A stretch of DNA of 64,000 nucleotides. Origin: Williamwhitmania taraxaci. GTDB lineage: Bacteria > Bacteroidota > Bacteroidia > Bacteroidales > Williamwhitmaniaceae. Shown piece by piece: positions 30,146 through 41,490 of the stretch. The notes under the pieces were generated by a model. That model ran no database searches and was not told where the DNA came from. It worked only from the letters and a program-made list of their open reading frames with translations. Made by a program: the position numbers and the translations under genes. Positions within the stretch are counted from its first letter, which is position 1; every line of letters starts with the position of its first letter. The DNA lies in NCBI RefSeq assembly GCF_900096565.1, contig NZ_FMYP01000009.1, positions 17,734 to 81,733 on the forward strand. The letters are read 5' to 3'.

Positions 30146-30328
30146 ATGACAAAAGTAAAGTTAACACAGGTTAAGAGTATGATTGGCAGCACAGAGCGCC
30201 AAAAGAGTACTCTAAAATCGTTGGGTCTTGGAAAGATGCACCGTAGTTCAGAGAAAGACGCTTGTCGCGAAATTCTCGGAATGGTTGAGAAAGTTAAGCA
30301 CCTCGTTAAGGTGGAAGAGATAAAATAA
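30146..30328 (+). CDS. rpmD: 50S ribosomal protein L30
   Basis: 60 residues, MTKVKLTQVKSMIGSTERQK then STLKSLGLGKMHRSSEKDA, the characteristic short L30. 25 bp before rplO. Confidence 0.95.
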   Translation: MTKVKLTQVKSMIGSTERQKSTLKSLGLGKMHRSSEKDACREILGMVEKVKHLVKVEEIK

Positions 30329-30353
30329 GCTGGTAACTCAATAAGAATTTGCT

Positions 30354-30800
30354 ATGGAATTGAGCAATTTAAAGCCTGCTAAGGGTTCAACCCACAAGGT
30401 AAAACGGATTGGAAGGGGACAGGGATCTGGCCACGGTGGTACTTCTACAAGAGGCCACAAGGGAGCTAAGTCTCGCTCTGGATACTCCAAAAAAGTTGGG
30501 TTTGAGGGCGGTCAAATGCCTATTCAACGCAGGCTACCGAAATTTGGTTTTAAGAATCCTTTTCGGAAAGAGTATAAGGGCATTAACATTGGATTGATTG
30601 ATGAGGTTGCCAAGAATATGGGCCTTACTGTGATCACGAAAGAAGTTTTGGTTGAAGCTGGCCTAGTTAGCAGAAATCAACTTTATAAGGTTCTCGGTAG
30701 TGGCGAACTAACTACTAAGGTAGAAGTTCATGCCAACGCTTTTTCTGGCACTGCCATTAAAGCCATCGAATCGTTACAGGGTAATGTTGTAAAACTCTAA
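30354..30800 (+). CDS. rplO: 50S ribosomal protein L15
   Basis: 148 residues. The Gly-rich N-terminus (RIGRGQGSGHGGTSTRGHKG) and GFEGGQMPIQRRLPKFGF are diagnostic. Three bp separate its stop from the secY start, the usual spc-operon junction. Confidence 0.97.
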   Translation: MELSNLKPAKGSTHKVKRIGRGQGSGHGGTSTRGHKGAKSRSGYSKKVGFEGGQMPIQRRLPKFGFKNPFRKEYKGINIGLIDEVAKNMGLTVITKEVLVEAGLVSRNQLYKVLGSGELTTKVEVHANAFSGTAIKAIESLQGNVVKL

Positions 30801-30803
30801 CGA

Positions 30804-32138
30804 ATGAGAGCGCTCATCGAGACCATCAAGAATATCTTCAAAATTGAAGAGCTTCGTAGAAGAATTCTCTACACGTTAGGGATTCTTTTAATATACAGGC
30901 TGGGCAGCTTTGTTGTTATTCCAGGAATCGACCCAACACAACTGATCCACAGCGATTTGAAAGCTCAAACCGCTAGTGGTATCATGGGACTGTTGGATAT
31001 GTTTTCTGGAGGTGCATTTAGTAACGCATCAATTTTTGCTCTTGGCATCATGCCATACATTTCAGCATCGATTGTAGTGCAGTTGCTGGGCATTGCTGTT
31101 CCCTATTTTCAGAGACTTCAGAAGGAAGGCGAGAGTGGCAGACGCAAGATCAATCAAATTACCCGGTTTCTAACTGTTGGTATTTTGTTGTTTCAAGCTC
31201 CAGCTTACTTAGCAAACCTTCACATGCAAATACCAGCGTCTGCGTTTGTTGTTGATGTAGCGTATTTCACGATAGTTTCTACACTTATCCTTATTGCCGG
31301 AACTTTATTCATCATGTGGCTTGGTGAAAAAATTACCGACAAGGGAATTGGTAATGGTATCTCTCTCATCATCATGATTGGTATTATCGCAAGATTGCCA
31401 TTTGCCTTCGCGGCTGAGTTTGGCTCCAGAGTTTCGGAGCAGACTGGAGGGCTTGTAATGCTTCTTGTGGAACTCATCATGCTGTTCCTTGTGGTGGCTG
31501 GAACTATCCTGCTCGTACAAGGTACCCGAAAGGTGCCAGTGCAATATGCTAAACGCATCGTCGGAAACAAACAGTATGGCGGTGTTAGGCAGTATATTCC
31601 GCTTAAGATTAACGCAGCTGGTGTAATGCCTATTATTTTCGCTCAGGCCCTGATGTTCATCCCAATGATGTTCTCGAGGTTGGATAGCGCATGGGGGCAA
31701 AGCATCGCGGCGGCTTTCTCAAGCTATACTGGATTTTGGTATAACTCTGTCTTTGCTTTCTTGATCATTGTGTTTACCTATTTCTATACGGCAATCACAG
31801 TAAATCCGGTGCAAATGGCTGAGGATATGAAGAAGAATGGCGGTTTTATTCCTGGGGTTAAACCTGGAAAGAAAACGGTTGAGTATCTCGATACTATTAT
31901 GTCAAGAATTACGCTTCCGGGCTCATTCTTCTTGGCTTTAGTAGCTATTCTTCCTGCATTTGCCATGATCTTTCATGTTAATAACCAGTTTGCTCACTTT
32001 TTCGGCGGAACATCCTTGCTCATTTTGGTGGGGGTAATCCTTGATACATTGCAGCAAATTGAGAGTCACCTTCTGATGCGTCACTACGATGGATTAATGA
32101 AGAGCGGTTCTCGGATTAAAGGCAGATCTGGCATTTAG
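30804..32138 (+). CDS. secY: Protein translocase subunit SecY
   Basis: A 444-residue channel with ten predicted membrane helices. The N-terminal IEELRRRILYTLGILLIYRL, the first-helix plug region with GLLDMFSGGAFSNASIFALG and the C5 cytoplasmic loop are typical. Forms the SecYEG pore for secretion and membrane insertion. Located between rplO and map, as in many bacteria, and read as part of the ribosomal run. Confidence 0.98.
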   Translation: MRALIETIKNIFKIEELRRRILYTLGILLIYRLGSFVVIPGIDPTQLIHSDLKAQTASGIMGLLDMFSGGAFSNASIFALGIMPYISASIVVQLLGIAVPYFQRLQKEGESGRRKINQITRFLTVGILLFQAPAYLANLHMQIPASAFVVDVAYFTIVSTLILIAGTLFIMWLGEKITDKGIGNGISLIIMIGIIARLPFAFAAEFGSRVSEQTGGLVMLLVELIMLFLVVAGTILLVQGTRKVPVQYAKRIVGNKQYGGVRQYIPLKINAAGVMPIIFAQALMFIPMMFSRLDSAWGQSIAAAFSSYTGFWYNSVFAFLIIVFTYFYTAITVNPVQMAEDMKKNGGFIPGVKPGKKTVEYLDTIMSRITLPGSFFLALVAILPAFAMIFHVNNQFAHFFGGTSLLILVGVILDTLQQIESHLLMRHYDGLMKSGSRIKGRSGI

Positions 32139-32161
32139 CCAAGTATAAGGTTCTTTTTCTG

Positions 32162-32941
32162 ATGATAAACTTAAAGAATGACGAAGAGATTGAACTCCTG
32201 AGGGAGAGCAACATGCTAGTGTCTTTGACACTAGCAGAAGTTGCCCGCCATATTAAACCAGGAGTTCCAACTCTATTGCTCGATAAGATTGCCGAAGAAT
32301 TTATTCGCGACAACGAAGCAGTTCCAGGTTTTCTCGGCTATAACGGATTTCCAGCCACCCTTTGTATCTCAGTTAATGAGGTTGTGGTGCACGGATTCCC
32401 CAGTAGCAAAGAGTTAGCCGATGGAGATATTGTTTCTGTCGACTGCGGGGTAATCAAGAATGGTTTCTATGGAGACTCTGCTTTTACCTTCGAAGTTGGA
32501 AACGTTGCGGATAATATAAAAAAACTTTTAAAAGTTACCAGAGAATGTTTATCTTTGGGCCTCGAAAAAGTTGTATTAGGGAATAGAATTGGTGATATAT
32601 CCCAAGCGGTACAAGAGAATGCGGAGAAAAACGGATACTCTGTAGTACGCGAAATGGTTGGTCACGGGCTTGGGCGCAATCTGCATGAAGCGCCAGAAGT
32701 ACCAAACTACGGAAAGAAAGGGCAAGGGCCCGTTCTTCGAAATGGAATGGTAATTTGTATTGAGCCAATGATTAATCTGGGTAAGCGTCAGATCTTTCAA
32801 GAACGTGATGGGTGGACAATACGAACCCAAGATCGATTGCCAAGTGCTCATTTCGAGAAGGCAGTTGCAGTAAAGAATGGGGTAGCAGAAGTGCTGTCTA
32901 CTTTTAAGTTCATTGATGAAGTTTTAGCAAAAAAGGAATAG
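32162..32941 (+). CDS. map: Type I methionine aminopeptidase
   Basis: A 259-residue pita-bread metallopeptidase that removes the initiator Met. Metal ligands: Asp in [18 protein letters not shown] (two Asp), His in [12 protein letters not shown], and Glu in MVICIEPMI. The substrate-binding His lies in VVVHGFPS. 23 bp after secY and 5 bp before infA, so it is part of the operon. Confidence 0.97.
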   Translation: MINLKNDEEIELLRESNMLVSLTLAEVARHIKPGVPTLLLDKIAEEFIRDNEAVPGFLGYNGFPATLCISVNEVVVHGFPSSKELADGDIVSVDCGVIKNGFYGDSAFTFEVGNVADNIKKLLKVTRECLSLGLEKVVLGNRIGDISQAVQENAEKNGYSVVREMVGHGLGRNLHEAPEVPNYGKKGQGPVLRNGMVICIEPMINLGKRQIFQERDGWTIRTQDRLPSAHFEKAVAVKNGVAEVLSTFKFIDEVLAKKE

Positions 32942-32946
32942 AATGC

Positions 32947-33165
32947 ATGGCTAAGCAAACTGCTATTGAGAAAGATGGAACAATCATTGAGGCGCTATCT
33001 AACGCAATGTTTCGGGTAGAGTTGGACAATGGACACGTTATAACTGCACACATCTCAGGGAAAATGAGGATGCACTACATCAAAATTCTCCCGGGTGATA
33101 AGGTTAAAGTGGAAATGTCCCCTTATGATTTAACCAAAGGCAGAATATCTTTTAGATACAAATAA
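32947..33165 (+). CDS. infA: Translation initiation factor IF-1
   Basis: 72 residues, one OB domain: [19 protein letters not shown], then [20 protein letters not shown] and [20 protein letters not shown]. Binds the 30S A site during initiation. Normal length. Next comes rpmJ, 12 bp downstream. Confidence 0.97.
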   Translation: MAKQTAIEKDGTIIEALSNAMFRVELDNGHVITAHISGKMRMHYIKILPGDKVKVEMSPYDLTKGRISFRYK

Positions 33166-33177
33166 AACGTTGCAAAA

Positions 33178-33294
33178 ATGAAGGTGCGTGTTTCCATAAA
33201 GAAGCGTAGTGACGATTGTAAAATCGTTAGACGTAAAGGTCGCTTATATGTGATCAACAAGAAAAATCCGAAGTATAAGCAGCGCCAAGGATAA
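33178..33294 (+). CDS. rpmJ: 50S ribosomal protein L36 (zinc-free type)
   Basis: A 38-residue protein: [19 protein letters not shown] then [19 protein letters not shown]. It sits in its usual place between infA and rpsM. It has one Cys instead of the three Cys and one His that bind zinc in the standard L36, so it is the zinc-independent form. Confidence 0.95.
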   Translation: MKVRVSIKKRSDDCKIVRRKGRLYVINKKNPKYKQRQG

Positions 33295-33327
33295 AATCGT
33301 TAATTTTGTAAAAACTTAAGGATCACT

Positions 33328-33708
33328 ATGGCTAGAATTGTTGGTGTTGACTTGCCAAAGAACAAAAGAGGTGAAATTGGACTGACCTACGTTTTCGGGG
33401 TTGGACATAACACCGCTCGTAAGATCCTCTCTGATGCCGGCGTTGATTACGACACCAAGGTTAAGGACTGGAACGACGAACAGATTGCTGCGATTCGTAA
33501 TACGATATCGGGCATGGGAATCAAGTTAGAAGGTGAACTTCGCTCCCAAGTTCAAATGAACATTAAACGTTTAATGGACATTGGATGTTACCGTGGTATT
33601 CGCCATCGTATTGGACTACCTCTTAGAGGTCAAAAAACCAAGACGAATGCTCGTACTCGTAAGGGAAAGAAGAAAACTGTTGCTAACAAAAAGAAGGCTA
33701 CTAAATAA
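33328..33708 (+). CDS. rpsM: 30S ribosomal protein S13
   Basis: 126 residues. [20 protein letters not shown] at the start, [20 protein letters not shown] then [13 protein letters not shown], the standard C-terminal motif, with a Lys-rich end. Bridges the 30S head to the 50S. A TAATTTTG box lies 20 bp upstream (33301-33308), a possible weak internal promoter. Confidence 0.97.
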   Translation: MARIVGVDLPKNKRGEIGLTYVFGVGHNTARKILSDAGVDYDTKVKDWNDEQIAAIRNTISGMGIKLEGELRSQVQMNIKRLMDIGCYRGIRHRIGLPLRGQKTKTNARTRKGKKKTVANKKKATK

Positions 33709-33720
33709 GAGCTAGTAATT

Positions 33721-34110
33721 ATGGCAAAAAAAACAGGGACCGTTAAGAAAAAGGTCGTAAAAGTAGAGCCAGTAGGGCAAGCTCATATTCATTCTTCTTT
33801 TAACAACATTATCGTCACTCTTACGAATGCTGAAGGACAGGTTATTTCTTGGTCTTCTGCTGGTAAGATGGGATTTAGAGGTTCGAAGAAGAACACTCCC
33901 TATGCCGCTCAAACCGCTGCGCAGGATTGCGCTAAAGTGGCTTACGATAGTGGCTTACGCAAGGTTAAAGCGTATGTAAAGGGTCCTGGTTCAGGTCGTG
34001 AATCTGCTATCCGTACCATCCATTCCGCTGGAATAGAAGTTACTGAAATTGTAGACGTAACTCCACTGCCTCACAATGGATGCCGCCCACCAAGCAAACG
34101 GAGGGTTTAA
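33721..34110 (+). CDS. rpsK: 30S ribosomal protein S11
   Basis: 129 residues. [20 protein letters not shown], then [20 protein letters not shown], and the invariant C-terminal [15 protein letters not shown]. Part of the 30S platform near the E site. Confidence 0.97.
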   Translation: MAKKTGTVKKKVVKVEPVGQAHIHSSFNNIIVTLTNAEGQVISWSSAGKMGFRGSKKNTPYAAQTAAQDCAKVAYDSGLRKVKAYVKGPGSGRESAIRTIHSAGIEVTEIVDVTPLPHNGCRPPSKRRV

Positions 34111-34162
34111 TGCTGAATATTGTGAGTTTAAGTGTTAATGTTATTTTAAATTTTTAGTTTAC

Positions 34163-34771
34163 ATGGCTAGATATACAGGACCTACTTCGAGGATTTCCCG
34201 GAAGTTTGGGGAGCCAATTTTTGGAGCTGATAAAGCTTACGAGCGTAAGAGTTATCCGCCCGGACAACATGGCCAAAGCAAAAAAAGAAAAAAGCTTTCC
34301 GAATACGGTGTGCAACTGCAGCAAAAGCAAAAGGTAAAATACACTTATGGTCTTTTGGAGCGTCAATTCTCCAATACCTTTAAAAAGGCAGAGCGTATGC
34401 GTGGTGTTACTGGTGAATGCTTACTCATGCTGCTTGAGGCTCGTTTGGATAATGTTGTTTATAGATTAGGTATTGCCCCTACACGCCGCGCTGCTCGTCA
34501 GCTTGTTGGCCACAGACACATCGTGGTTAATGGTGGTGTAGTTAACATTCCTTCCTATTCAATGCAACCTGGCGATATCATCAGTATTCGTGAAAAATCA
34601 AAGTCTCTTGAAGTAATTCAGGATTCAATTTCACGTGGACGTCAAGGGAAGTTCTCTTGGCTCGAGTGGGATCAAACTGACCTTACCGGCAAGTATTTGA
34701 ACCACCCTGAAAGAACTGAAATCCCTGAGAATATCAAGGAACAGCTCATCGTTGAACTTTACTCCAAGTAA
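34163..34771 (+). CDS. rpsD: 30S ribosomal protein S4
   Basis: 202 residues. [20 protein letters not shown] at the start and an S4 RNA-binding domain with [20 protein letters not shown] then [11 protein letters not shown]. No Cys in the N-terminus, so it is the zinc-free type. It is a 16S assembly primer and in some bacteria an operon repressor. 52 bp after rpsK, the widest gap in this part of the operon. Confidence 0.97.
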   Translation: MARYTGPTSRISRKFGEPIFGADKAYERKSYPPGQHGQSKKRKKLSEYGVQLQQKQKVKYTYGLLERQFSNTFKKAERMRGVTGECLLMLLEARLDNVVYRLGIAPTRRAARQLVGHRHIVVNGGVVNIPSYSMQPGDIISIREKSKSLEVIQDSISRGRQGKFSWLEWDQTDLTGKYLNHPERTEIPENIKEQLIVELYSK

Positions 34772-34788
34772 TAATACCTGAAGTTGTT

Positions 34789-35781
34789 ATGGCAATACTT
34801 GCATTCCAGAAACCTGATAAGGTAATAATGGTGGAATCCAGCGAAACCTATGGAAAATTCGAATTTCGTCCATTGGAACCTGGATACGGCATTACGGTGG
34901 GGAATGCCCTCCGGAGAATTCTTCTCTCTTCCTTGGAAGGTTATGCAATAACGTCGGTGAAGATCGCTGGTGTAGATCACGAGTTTTCTACTATTACCGG
35001 CGTGCTTGAAGACGTTACTGAGATAATACTCAACCTAAAACAGGTTCGTTTCAAGCGTACAGTTGAAGGTGTAGAGCACGAGAAAATAACCGCGAATATT
35101 TCGGGGGAAACCGAGTTCAAAGCCGGATTGCTCAACAACTTCCTTTCTTCATTTGAGATTCTTAATCCTGAGTTGGTTATTGCCCATATGGAACCGAATG
35201 TTAAGGTTCAAATGGAATTTACCATTCAAAAGGGTAGGGGATATGTTCCATCAGAGGAAAACAAACCTGTAGATGCAGAGTTTGGTGTTGTTCCGGTGGA
35301 TGCAATTTTTACCCCTATACGGAATGTGAAGTTTGCAGTGGAAAACTATCGCGTAGAACAGAAAACGGACTACGAGAAGTTATTACTTGAGATCACCACT
35401 GACGGCTCTATTCACCCGAAAGAGGCTCTGAAGGAAGCTGCCAAGATTCTCATTTACCACTTCATGCTATTCTCCGACGAGAAGATCACTTTGGAACCAG
35501 ACGAGAAATTCTCTGGCGAAGAGTTTGACGAAGAAGTTCTGCACATGCGGCAGATGCTTAAGACCAAACTTACCGATATGGATCTTTCTGTAAGAGCTCT
35601 TAACTGCTTGAAAGCAGCAGAGGTGGAAACACTTGGCGAATTGGTGAAGTTCAATAAGAATGATTTATTGAAATTCCGGAATTTTGGAAAAAAATCACTT
35701 ACCGAATTGGATGAGCTCCTAGAAGGTCTTAACCTGAACTTCGGTATGGATGTTACGAAGTATAAACTTGACAAGGAATAA
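34789..35781 (+). CDS. rpoA: DNA-directed RNA polymerase subunit alpha
   Basis: 330 residues. The N-terminal dimerisation domain has [20 protein letters not shown] and [16 protein letters not shown]. The C-terminal domain has [20 protein letters not shown], including the helix-hairpin-helix that contacts DNA and activators. Typical length and place between rpsD and rplQ. Confidence 0.98.
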   Translation: MAILAFQKPDKVIMVESSETYGKFEFRPLEPGYGITVGNALRRILLSSLEGYAITSVKIAGVDHEFSTITGVLEDVTEIILNLKQVRFKRTVEGVEHEKITANISGETEFKAGLLNNFLSSFEILNPELVIAHMEPNVKVQMEFTIQKGRGYVPSEENKPVDAEFGVVPVDAIFTPIRNVKFAVENYRVEQKTDYEKLLLEITTDGSIHPKEALKEAAKILIYHFMLFSDEKITLEPDEKFSGEEFDEEVLHMRQMLKTKLTDMDLSVRALNCLKAAEVETLGELVKFNKNDLLKFRNFGKKSLTELDELLEGLNLNFGMDVTKYKLDKE

Positions 35782-35789
35782 GTTGAGAG

Positions 35790-36275
35790 ATGAGACACAA
35801 TAAAAAGTTTAACCATTTAGGACGTCAAAGTGCTCACCGCAAAGCCCTTCTGGCAAACTTGGCTATATCGTTGATTTTGCACAAACGCATTACAACAACC
35901 GTAGCTAAGGCAAAAGCACTTCGTTCTTACGTTGAGCCTCTGATCAGCCGCTCAAAGGAGGATTCTACACACTCCAGGCGTATGGTCTTCAGCATGCTTA
36001 AAGATAAGTACGCTGTAACTGAATTATTTAGGGAGGTTGCTCAAAAAGTCGCTACTCGTCCAGGCGGATATACTAGAATTTTAAAAACTGGTAACCGTTT
36101 TGGTGATGCCGCAGAAATGTGCTTCATCGAGTTAGTTGACTATAACGAAAGCTACAACAAAGTTGCTCCAGCCAAAAAAGCTAAGACTACTCGTCGCGGC
36201 GCTGCTAAGAGCAAAGTTGAGGCACCTGCAGCTAAGGCTGTTGAGCCTGCTGCTGAAGAGACAAATCAAGAGTAA
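35790..36275 (+). CDS. rplQ: 50S ribosomal protein L17
   Basis: 161 residues. [20 protein letters not shown] at the start, then [20 protein letters not shown] and [20 protein letters not shown]. An Ala/Lys/Glu-rich tail of about 40 residues extends the usual 120. It is the last gene of the ribosomal run and is closed by a terminator 31 bp later. Confidence 0.97.
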   Translation: MRHNKKFNHLGRQSAHRKALLANLAISLILHKRITTTVAKAKALRSYVEPLISRSKEDSTHSRRMVFSMLKDKYAVTELFREVAQKVATRPGGYTRILKTGNRFGDAAEMCFIELVDYNESYNKVAPAKKAKTTRRGAAKSKVEAPAAKAVEPAAEETNQE

Positions 36276-36305
36276 TACGAAGATTGTTTCAACTGCATTG
36301 CTAGA

Positions 36306-36339
36306 GGGGAAGGGTTTGAAACCTTTCCCCTTTTTTTTT
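36306..36339 (+). terminator. Terminator of the rpsL-rplQ operon
   Basis: GGGGAAGGGTTT and AAACCTTTCCCC form an imperfect stem (36306-36330) followed by nine T. It is the first clear intrinsic terminator after rpsL, nearly 18 kb upstream. Confidence 0.85.
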
Positions 36340-36345
36340 GTTTAA

Positions 36346-37659
<1,314 letters not shown>

Positions 37660-37679
37660 TCTTATTGATAGGTTAAACG

Positions 37680-37707
37680 GCCGTTTCTTAACTGAAACGG
37701 CTTTTTT
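37680..37707 (+). terminator. Intrinsic terminator after eno
   Basis: GCCGTTTC (37680-37687), loop TTAACT, GAAACGGC (37694-37701), then TTTTTT. Perfect 8-bp stem 21 bp past the eno stop. Confidence 0.9.
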
Positions 37708-37712
37708 GTTTT

Positions 37713-38096
37713 TTATCCTGCTGGATTTGCGTCTTATTGTTTTTTGTGTCTCATAAAGCAACATCATTTTTGCCAGTTTTTTATCTACATTTACTTAATT
37801 CCGCTAGTCCGAAATGGAAAGAAGGAGGTCACACCTAAATTAATATTGTATTCCGTTTCTTCGGTTATTAATACTGGCGAGTTCGAAACCAGATTCATTT
37901 GGAATAATAGTATTCTGTCTTTTTGAATGTCATAGTAATTATGTATCTACAAAACATGTTGTTATAATACGTTGCTTTTTTTTTCAAATAATTCCGTTTC
38001 TACGACGCAATTAATCTCCATTTTTATTAAAATGGATTTTAGCATAAAAAAAATCCTACATTAATGAGATATATCAATTTGTATGAACTGTTAATA
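37713..38096. other. AT-rich intergenic region before the propeller-phosphatase gene
   Basis: About 380 bp of AT-rich DNA with homopolymer runs (T8 near 37978, A7 near 38045). The only open frame (60 codons at 37744) has no coding character. A promoter for the downstream gene is expected but no clear TAnnTTTG box was seen. Confidence 0.4.
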
Positions 38097-38111
38097 ATGC
38101 TAAATTAGCAT
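38097..38111. promoter_or_regulatory. Perfect palindrome abutting a start codon
   Basis: ATGCTAA-A-TTAGCAT (7+1+7) ends one base before the ATG at 38113. It could be an operator, or as RNA a small hairpin masking the ribosome-binding region. Confidence 0.4.
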
Positions 38112-38112
38112 A

Positions 38113-41100
38113 ATGCAAATTAAGAGATTCGTCATTGTTTTTGTTACTGTAGTATTGAGCTTTGCTCCTTATTGGGGAAATGCTCAATTTGTTGCGCCTA
38201 TAAATAATGTTCAACGTTTTTCCATTGATAATGGGCTTTCGCAGTCTGCGGTTCAAAGTTTATACCTAGATAGCAAAGGCTTCTTATGGATAGGTACTCA
38301 GGATGGACTGAACCGCTATGATGGCTATTCCTTCAAGGTTTATCGGAATAGGCCCATGGACTCGACTTCTGTTTGTAATAATTATATATACTCAATTAGC
38401 GAGGATTCTAATGGCAATATGTGGTTCGGAACACAGGAAGGGGTTTGCCGGTATAATCGTAGTTCAGACAACTTTAGTAACTTCTATAGCATCCGAACTG
38501 GCAAAAATTCCCTTTCAAGTAAGTCTGTTTACTATGTGTATGTGGACAGGTTAGGTAAGGTGTGGATGAAAACTTTTGAAACTATAAATTGTTTTAACCC
38601 AGACAATAAAAGTGTTACGATTTACCACCACTACAATGATCCTTTTAATACTGCCATCAATAGTAATGATTTCTGTATCTATGAAGATAAAGTGGGTCGG
38701 CTTTGGGTCGGAACCAAGGATGGACTCAATATTCTGGATAAGAAACGGGGCATATTTAAGCGCTATTCTTCCAACTCCAATCCATCCTCGCTAAGCAATG
38801 ATCGTGTAAAGCATATATTTGAGGATTCAAAGGGTCGCTTATGGGTGAGTACCCAGGATGGAATTAATCTTTTCGATCCGAAGAGTGATTCTTTTATGCG
38901 TTTTTTTCCTGGCGACAAATTGCATCCCGGATGGAATGTAGCCAATCTATTATTTGAATGTAAGCGTGGTGATATGTGGCTTGCATCCGACGAAGGGGTC
39001 GCTGCATTTGATCCCAATACTGGTCGAATCATTAGTTACGATAAGATATTTTCGGTTAAGCAGTTGTCTTATACGAATACTGTTACATCCATTGTTGAGG
39101 ATGCCAATAGTAATTTGTGGATTGGAACATTTCAGGGTTTAATTAAATTGGATTATCGTGAGCCTAAGTTTACTACTATTTCTACAAACGCTTCTGGTGT
39201 CGACCTTTTTGGAAATAATTTGATTGCTTCTCTTTATTCCGAGGATGGCATTATTAACGTAGGAACGTGGGGAAGTGGACTTTATCGCTACAACAGGAAG
39301 AGCCATGCAATCAAACATTTTTCTACTAAATCGGGACAGATAGTCAATGACTATATCCATAGCATTTGTAAAACCTCATGGGGCGATATGCTCTATGGAA
39401 CTCGCGATGGTGTAATGGTTTTCGATGAAAATCGCCAGCTTTTGGTAGATTTTTTTCAGTATTACCAGATATCTCCGCAATCAATATTTAAGGGCAATCG
39501 GGTAAATGCGATACAGGAAGATTCCATGGGGAATCTCTGGTTTGCAACAACCTATGGTTTATACCGATTTAATGGTCAGCGTCTTGATCGTATTGATCGA
39601 GACGCAAATGACTCTTTGTTGTTGACTAATAGCGACATCAGGGCCCTTGCAATGGGGAGGAGTGGAACCATCTGGATAGGAACAGCTAGTGGATTGAATT
39701 CATTTAATTCAACTAATGGAACGGTTAAGCAAATAAAGCGGAAAGAGCCCTATGTGGGCGATGGATTACTTAACAATGAGATTCTGTCGTTGCTAGTGGA
39801 TAGCCGTGGCTCTCTTTGGGTTGGCACAATCGGTGGTCTTAGTCATTTAGATCCGATTTCCGGTAAATTTAGCCAATATACAGAAAAGGAAGGACTGCCG
39901 AATGATTTGATTTATGCCATCGAAGAGGATGGTTGGGGAATGATTTGGGTTAGTACCAACAGGGGAATTGCGAAGATTGATCCGGAGGCGCTCCGCATAT
40001 TGAAATTTGACATTCACGATGGATTACAGTCTTACGAATATAATGTTGGCGCGAGTTTTAAAAGTAAATCGGGCGAGTTATTCTTTGGTGGTATTAATGG
40101 ACTTAATGCGTTTTTCCCGGATTCCATAAAGATCAATGATATTCCTCCGGCTATGGAGTTCTCTTCATTCAAGTTATATACGCACAAAGGTGTTAGTGAA
40201 CTTCCTGTCATAAATGGGGGCGTTAACTTAGTCCCAAAGGATTGCAATTTCTTTACGGTGGAATTTTCTTCTCTCGACTTTTCAACGCCTTCAAAAAATC
40301 TCTATCGCTACATTCTCGAAGGCTTCGATAACCAGTGGGTAGAACTGGGTCCGAAGAATATTGTTTCCTTTACTAATCTACGTCCAGGAACATACACCTT
40401 ACGGGTTCAAGGTACTAATGCCGATGGAGTTTGGAATCTGATGGGGATAAGTATAGAAATTGTTATAAAAACAAATTTTTGGAATACTCAATTTGCTCGT
40501 GGGCTATTTATTGTTGTTTTCATTCTTGGCGTTTTATTCTTTCTGTGGTTTCGTACACGAGGACTAAGGGAGTCGAGACGTCTTTTACATGAGCGGGAAT
40601 CTGCTATTGCTGAGGTTCATAAGCAAAAGGAGGAATTGGTGGTAAAGAATAAAAGCATCACCGATAGCATTACCTACGCAAAGCGGATTCAAGAAGCCCT
40701 TTTGCCCTCAATGAATCTTTTTAAGAAAATTATTCCGGAGTCATTTATTTTGTATATGCCAAAGGATATCGTGAGTGGTGATTTCTACTGGATAAATGAA
40801 ACGAAGGATAAAATTTTTGTGGCGGTGGTGGATTGTACCGGACATGGAGTTCCTGGTGCTTTTATGTCGATAATTGGCTTCGAATTGTTGCGTAGTATTA
40901 CAACCATTCAGAAGGTGGACGACGCCGCAGAGATTCTGAATAGGCTCAACAAGGGTGTTAATGAAACCTTTCGTACTACAGATGATGATGTTGCAGTGAA
41001 GGATGGAATGGATGTTGCCTTTTGCGTGATCGATAAAAAGGCCAAGAAAGTTCAGTTCTCTGGAGCGTTTAATAATATGTATATTGTTCGGGAGGATAAA

Positions 41101-41412
41101 ATCATTGAGGTGAAGGGTGATCGGTATGCGGTTGGATTGATTGCTGAAGGCGAGCATACATTTTCTAGCGAAATGATTGATTTAGAGACGGGTGATATGC
41201 TCTACCTGTTCACGGATGGATTTGTAGATCAATTCGGTGGTCCCGAAGGCAAGAAATACAAGTTTAGACGGTTCCGACATCTTTTGCTAAATATCCACAG
41301 TGAACCGCTTGATGTTCAGAGGCGGTTACTTGAGGAGAATATGATGGATTGGCGGAAAGGCCATGAGCAGGTTGATGATATTTTGATCATTGGTATCAAT
41401 CCTTTGGTGTAA
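38113..41412 (+). CDS. Two-component-regulator propeller sensor fused to a SpoIIE/PP2C phosphatase
   Basis: 1,099 residues. Signal peptide about 1-25 (ends GNAQF). Then some fourteen Reg_prop blades of the form GxLWIGTxxGLxRYD (about 35-650), the periplasmic two-propeller sensor of Bacteroidota hybrid regulators. A Y_Y_Y domain follows (about 700-785; LRPGTYTLRVQGTNADGVWN). There is one membrane helix (about 793-813; FIVVFILGVLFFLWF), a coiled coil (820-865), then a SpoIIE-type PP2C phosphatase (about 870-1099). Metal-binding Asp residues are seen in SGDFYW, VVDCTGHGVPGAFMS, LFTDGFVD and VDDILI, so it looks active. It probably senses an extracellular ligand and dephosphorylates a Ser/Thr-phosphorylated partner such as an anti-anti-sigma factor. 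No partner is adjacent. It stands alone between eno and lnt. Confidence 0.9.
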   Translation: MQIKRFVIVFVTVVLSFAPYWGNAQFVAPINNVQRFSIDNGLSQSAVQSLYLDSKGFLWIGTQDGLNRYDGYSFKVYRNRPMDSTSVCNNYIYSISEDSNGNMWFGTQEGVCRYNRSSDNFSNFYSIRTGKNSLSSKSVYYVYVDRLGKVWMKTFETINCFNPDNKSVTIYHHYNDPFNTAINSNDFCIYEDKVGRLWVGTKDGLNILDKKRGIFKRYSSNSNPSSLSNDRVKHIFEDSKGRLWVSTQDGINLFDPKSDSFMRFFPGDKLHPGWNVANLLFECKRGDMWLASDEGVAAFDPNTGRIISYDKIFSVKQLSYTNTVTSIVEDANSNLWIGTFQGLIKLDYREPKFTTISTNASGVDLFGNNLIASLYSEDGIINVGTWGSGLYRYNRKSHAIKHFSTKSGQIVNDYIHSICKTSWGDMLYGTRDGVMVFDENRQLLVDFFQYYQISPQSIFKGNRVNAIQEDSMGNLWFATTYGLYRFNGQRLDRIDRDANDSLLLTNSDIRALAMGRSGTIWIGTASGLNSFNSTNGTVKQIKRKEPYVGDGLLNNEILSLLVDSRGSLWVGTIGGLSHLDPISGKFSQYTEKEGLPNDLIYAIEEDGWGMIWVSTNRGIAKIDPEALRILKFDIHDGLQSYEYNVGASFKSKSGELFFGGINGLNAFFPDSIKINDIPPAMEFSSFKLYTHKGVSELPVINGGVNLVPKDCNFFTVEFSSLDFSTPSKNLYRYILEGFDNQWVELGPKNIVSFTNLRPGTYTLRVQGTNADGVWNLMGISIEIVIKTNFWNTQFARGLFIVVFILGVLFFLWFRTRGLRESRRLLHERESAIAEVHKQKEELVVKNKSITDSITYAKRIQEALLPSMNLFKKIIPESFILYMPKDIVSGDFYWINETKDKIFVAVVDCTGHGVPGAFMSIIGFELLRSITTIQKVDDAAEILNRLNKGVNETFRTTDDDVAVKDGMDVAFCVIDKKAKKVQFSGAFNNMYIVREDKIIEVKGDRYAVGLIAEGEHTFSSEMIDLETGDMLYLFTDGFVDQFGGPEGKKYKFRRFRHLLLNIHSEPLDVQRRLLEENMMDWRKGHEQVDDILIIGINPLV

Positions 41413-41490
41413 TCAATTGCATATAGTTCGCAACGAACCTATCTCTATTATGGATAGATCCGTTATTCAATCAAACAAATTTGAGTTAGA

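Noticed and set aside
33301..33308. TAATTTTG box between rpmJ and rpsM as an internal promoter
   Set aside because: It matches TAnnTTTG, but no -33 element at the right distance was found. One such match is expected by chance in AT-rich DNA, so it is mentioned only under rpsM.
37744..37926. 60-aa plus-strand frame between eno and the propeller-phosphatase gene
   Set aside because: AT-rich, no start context, no recognisable features.
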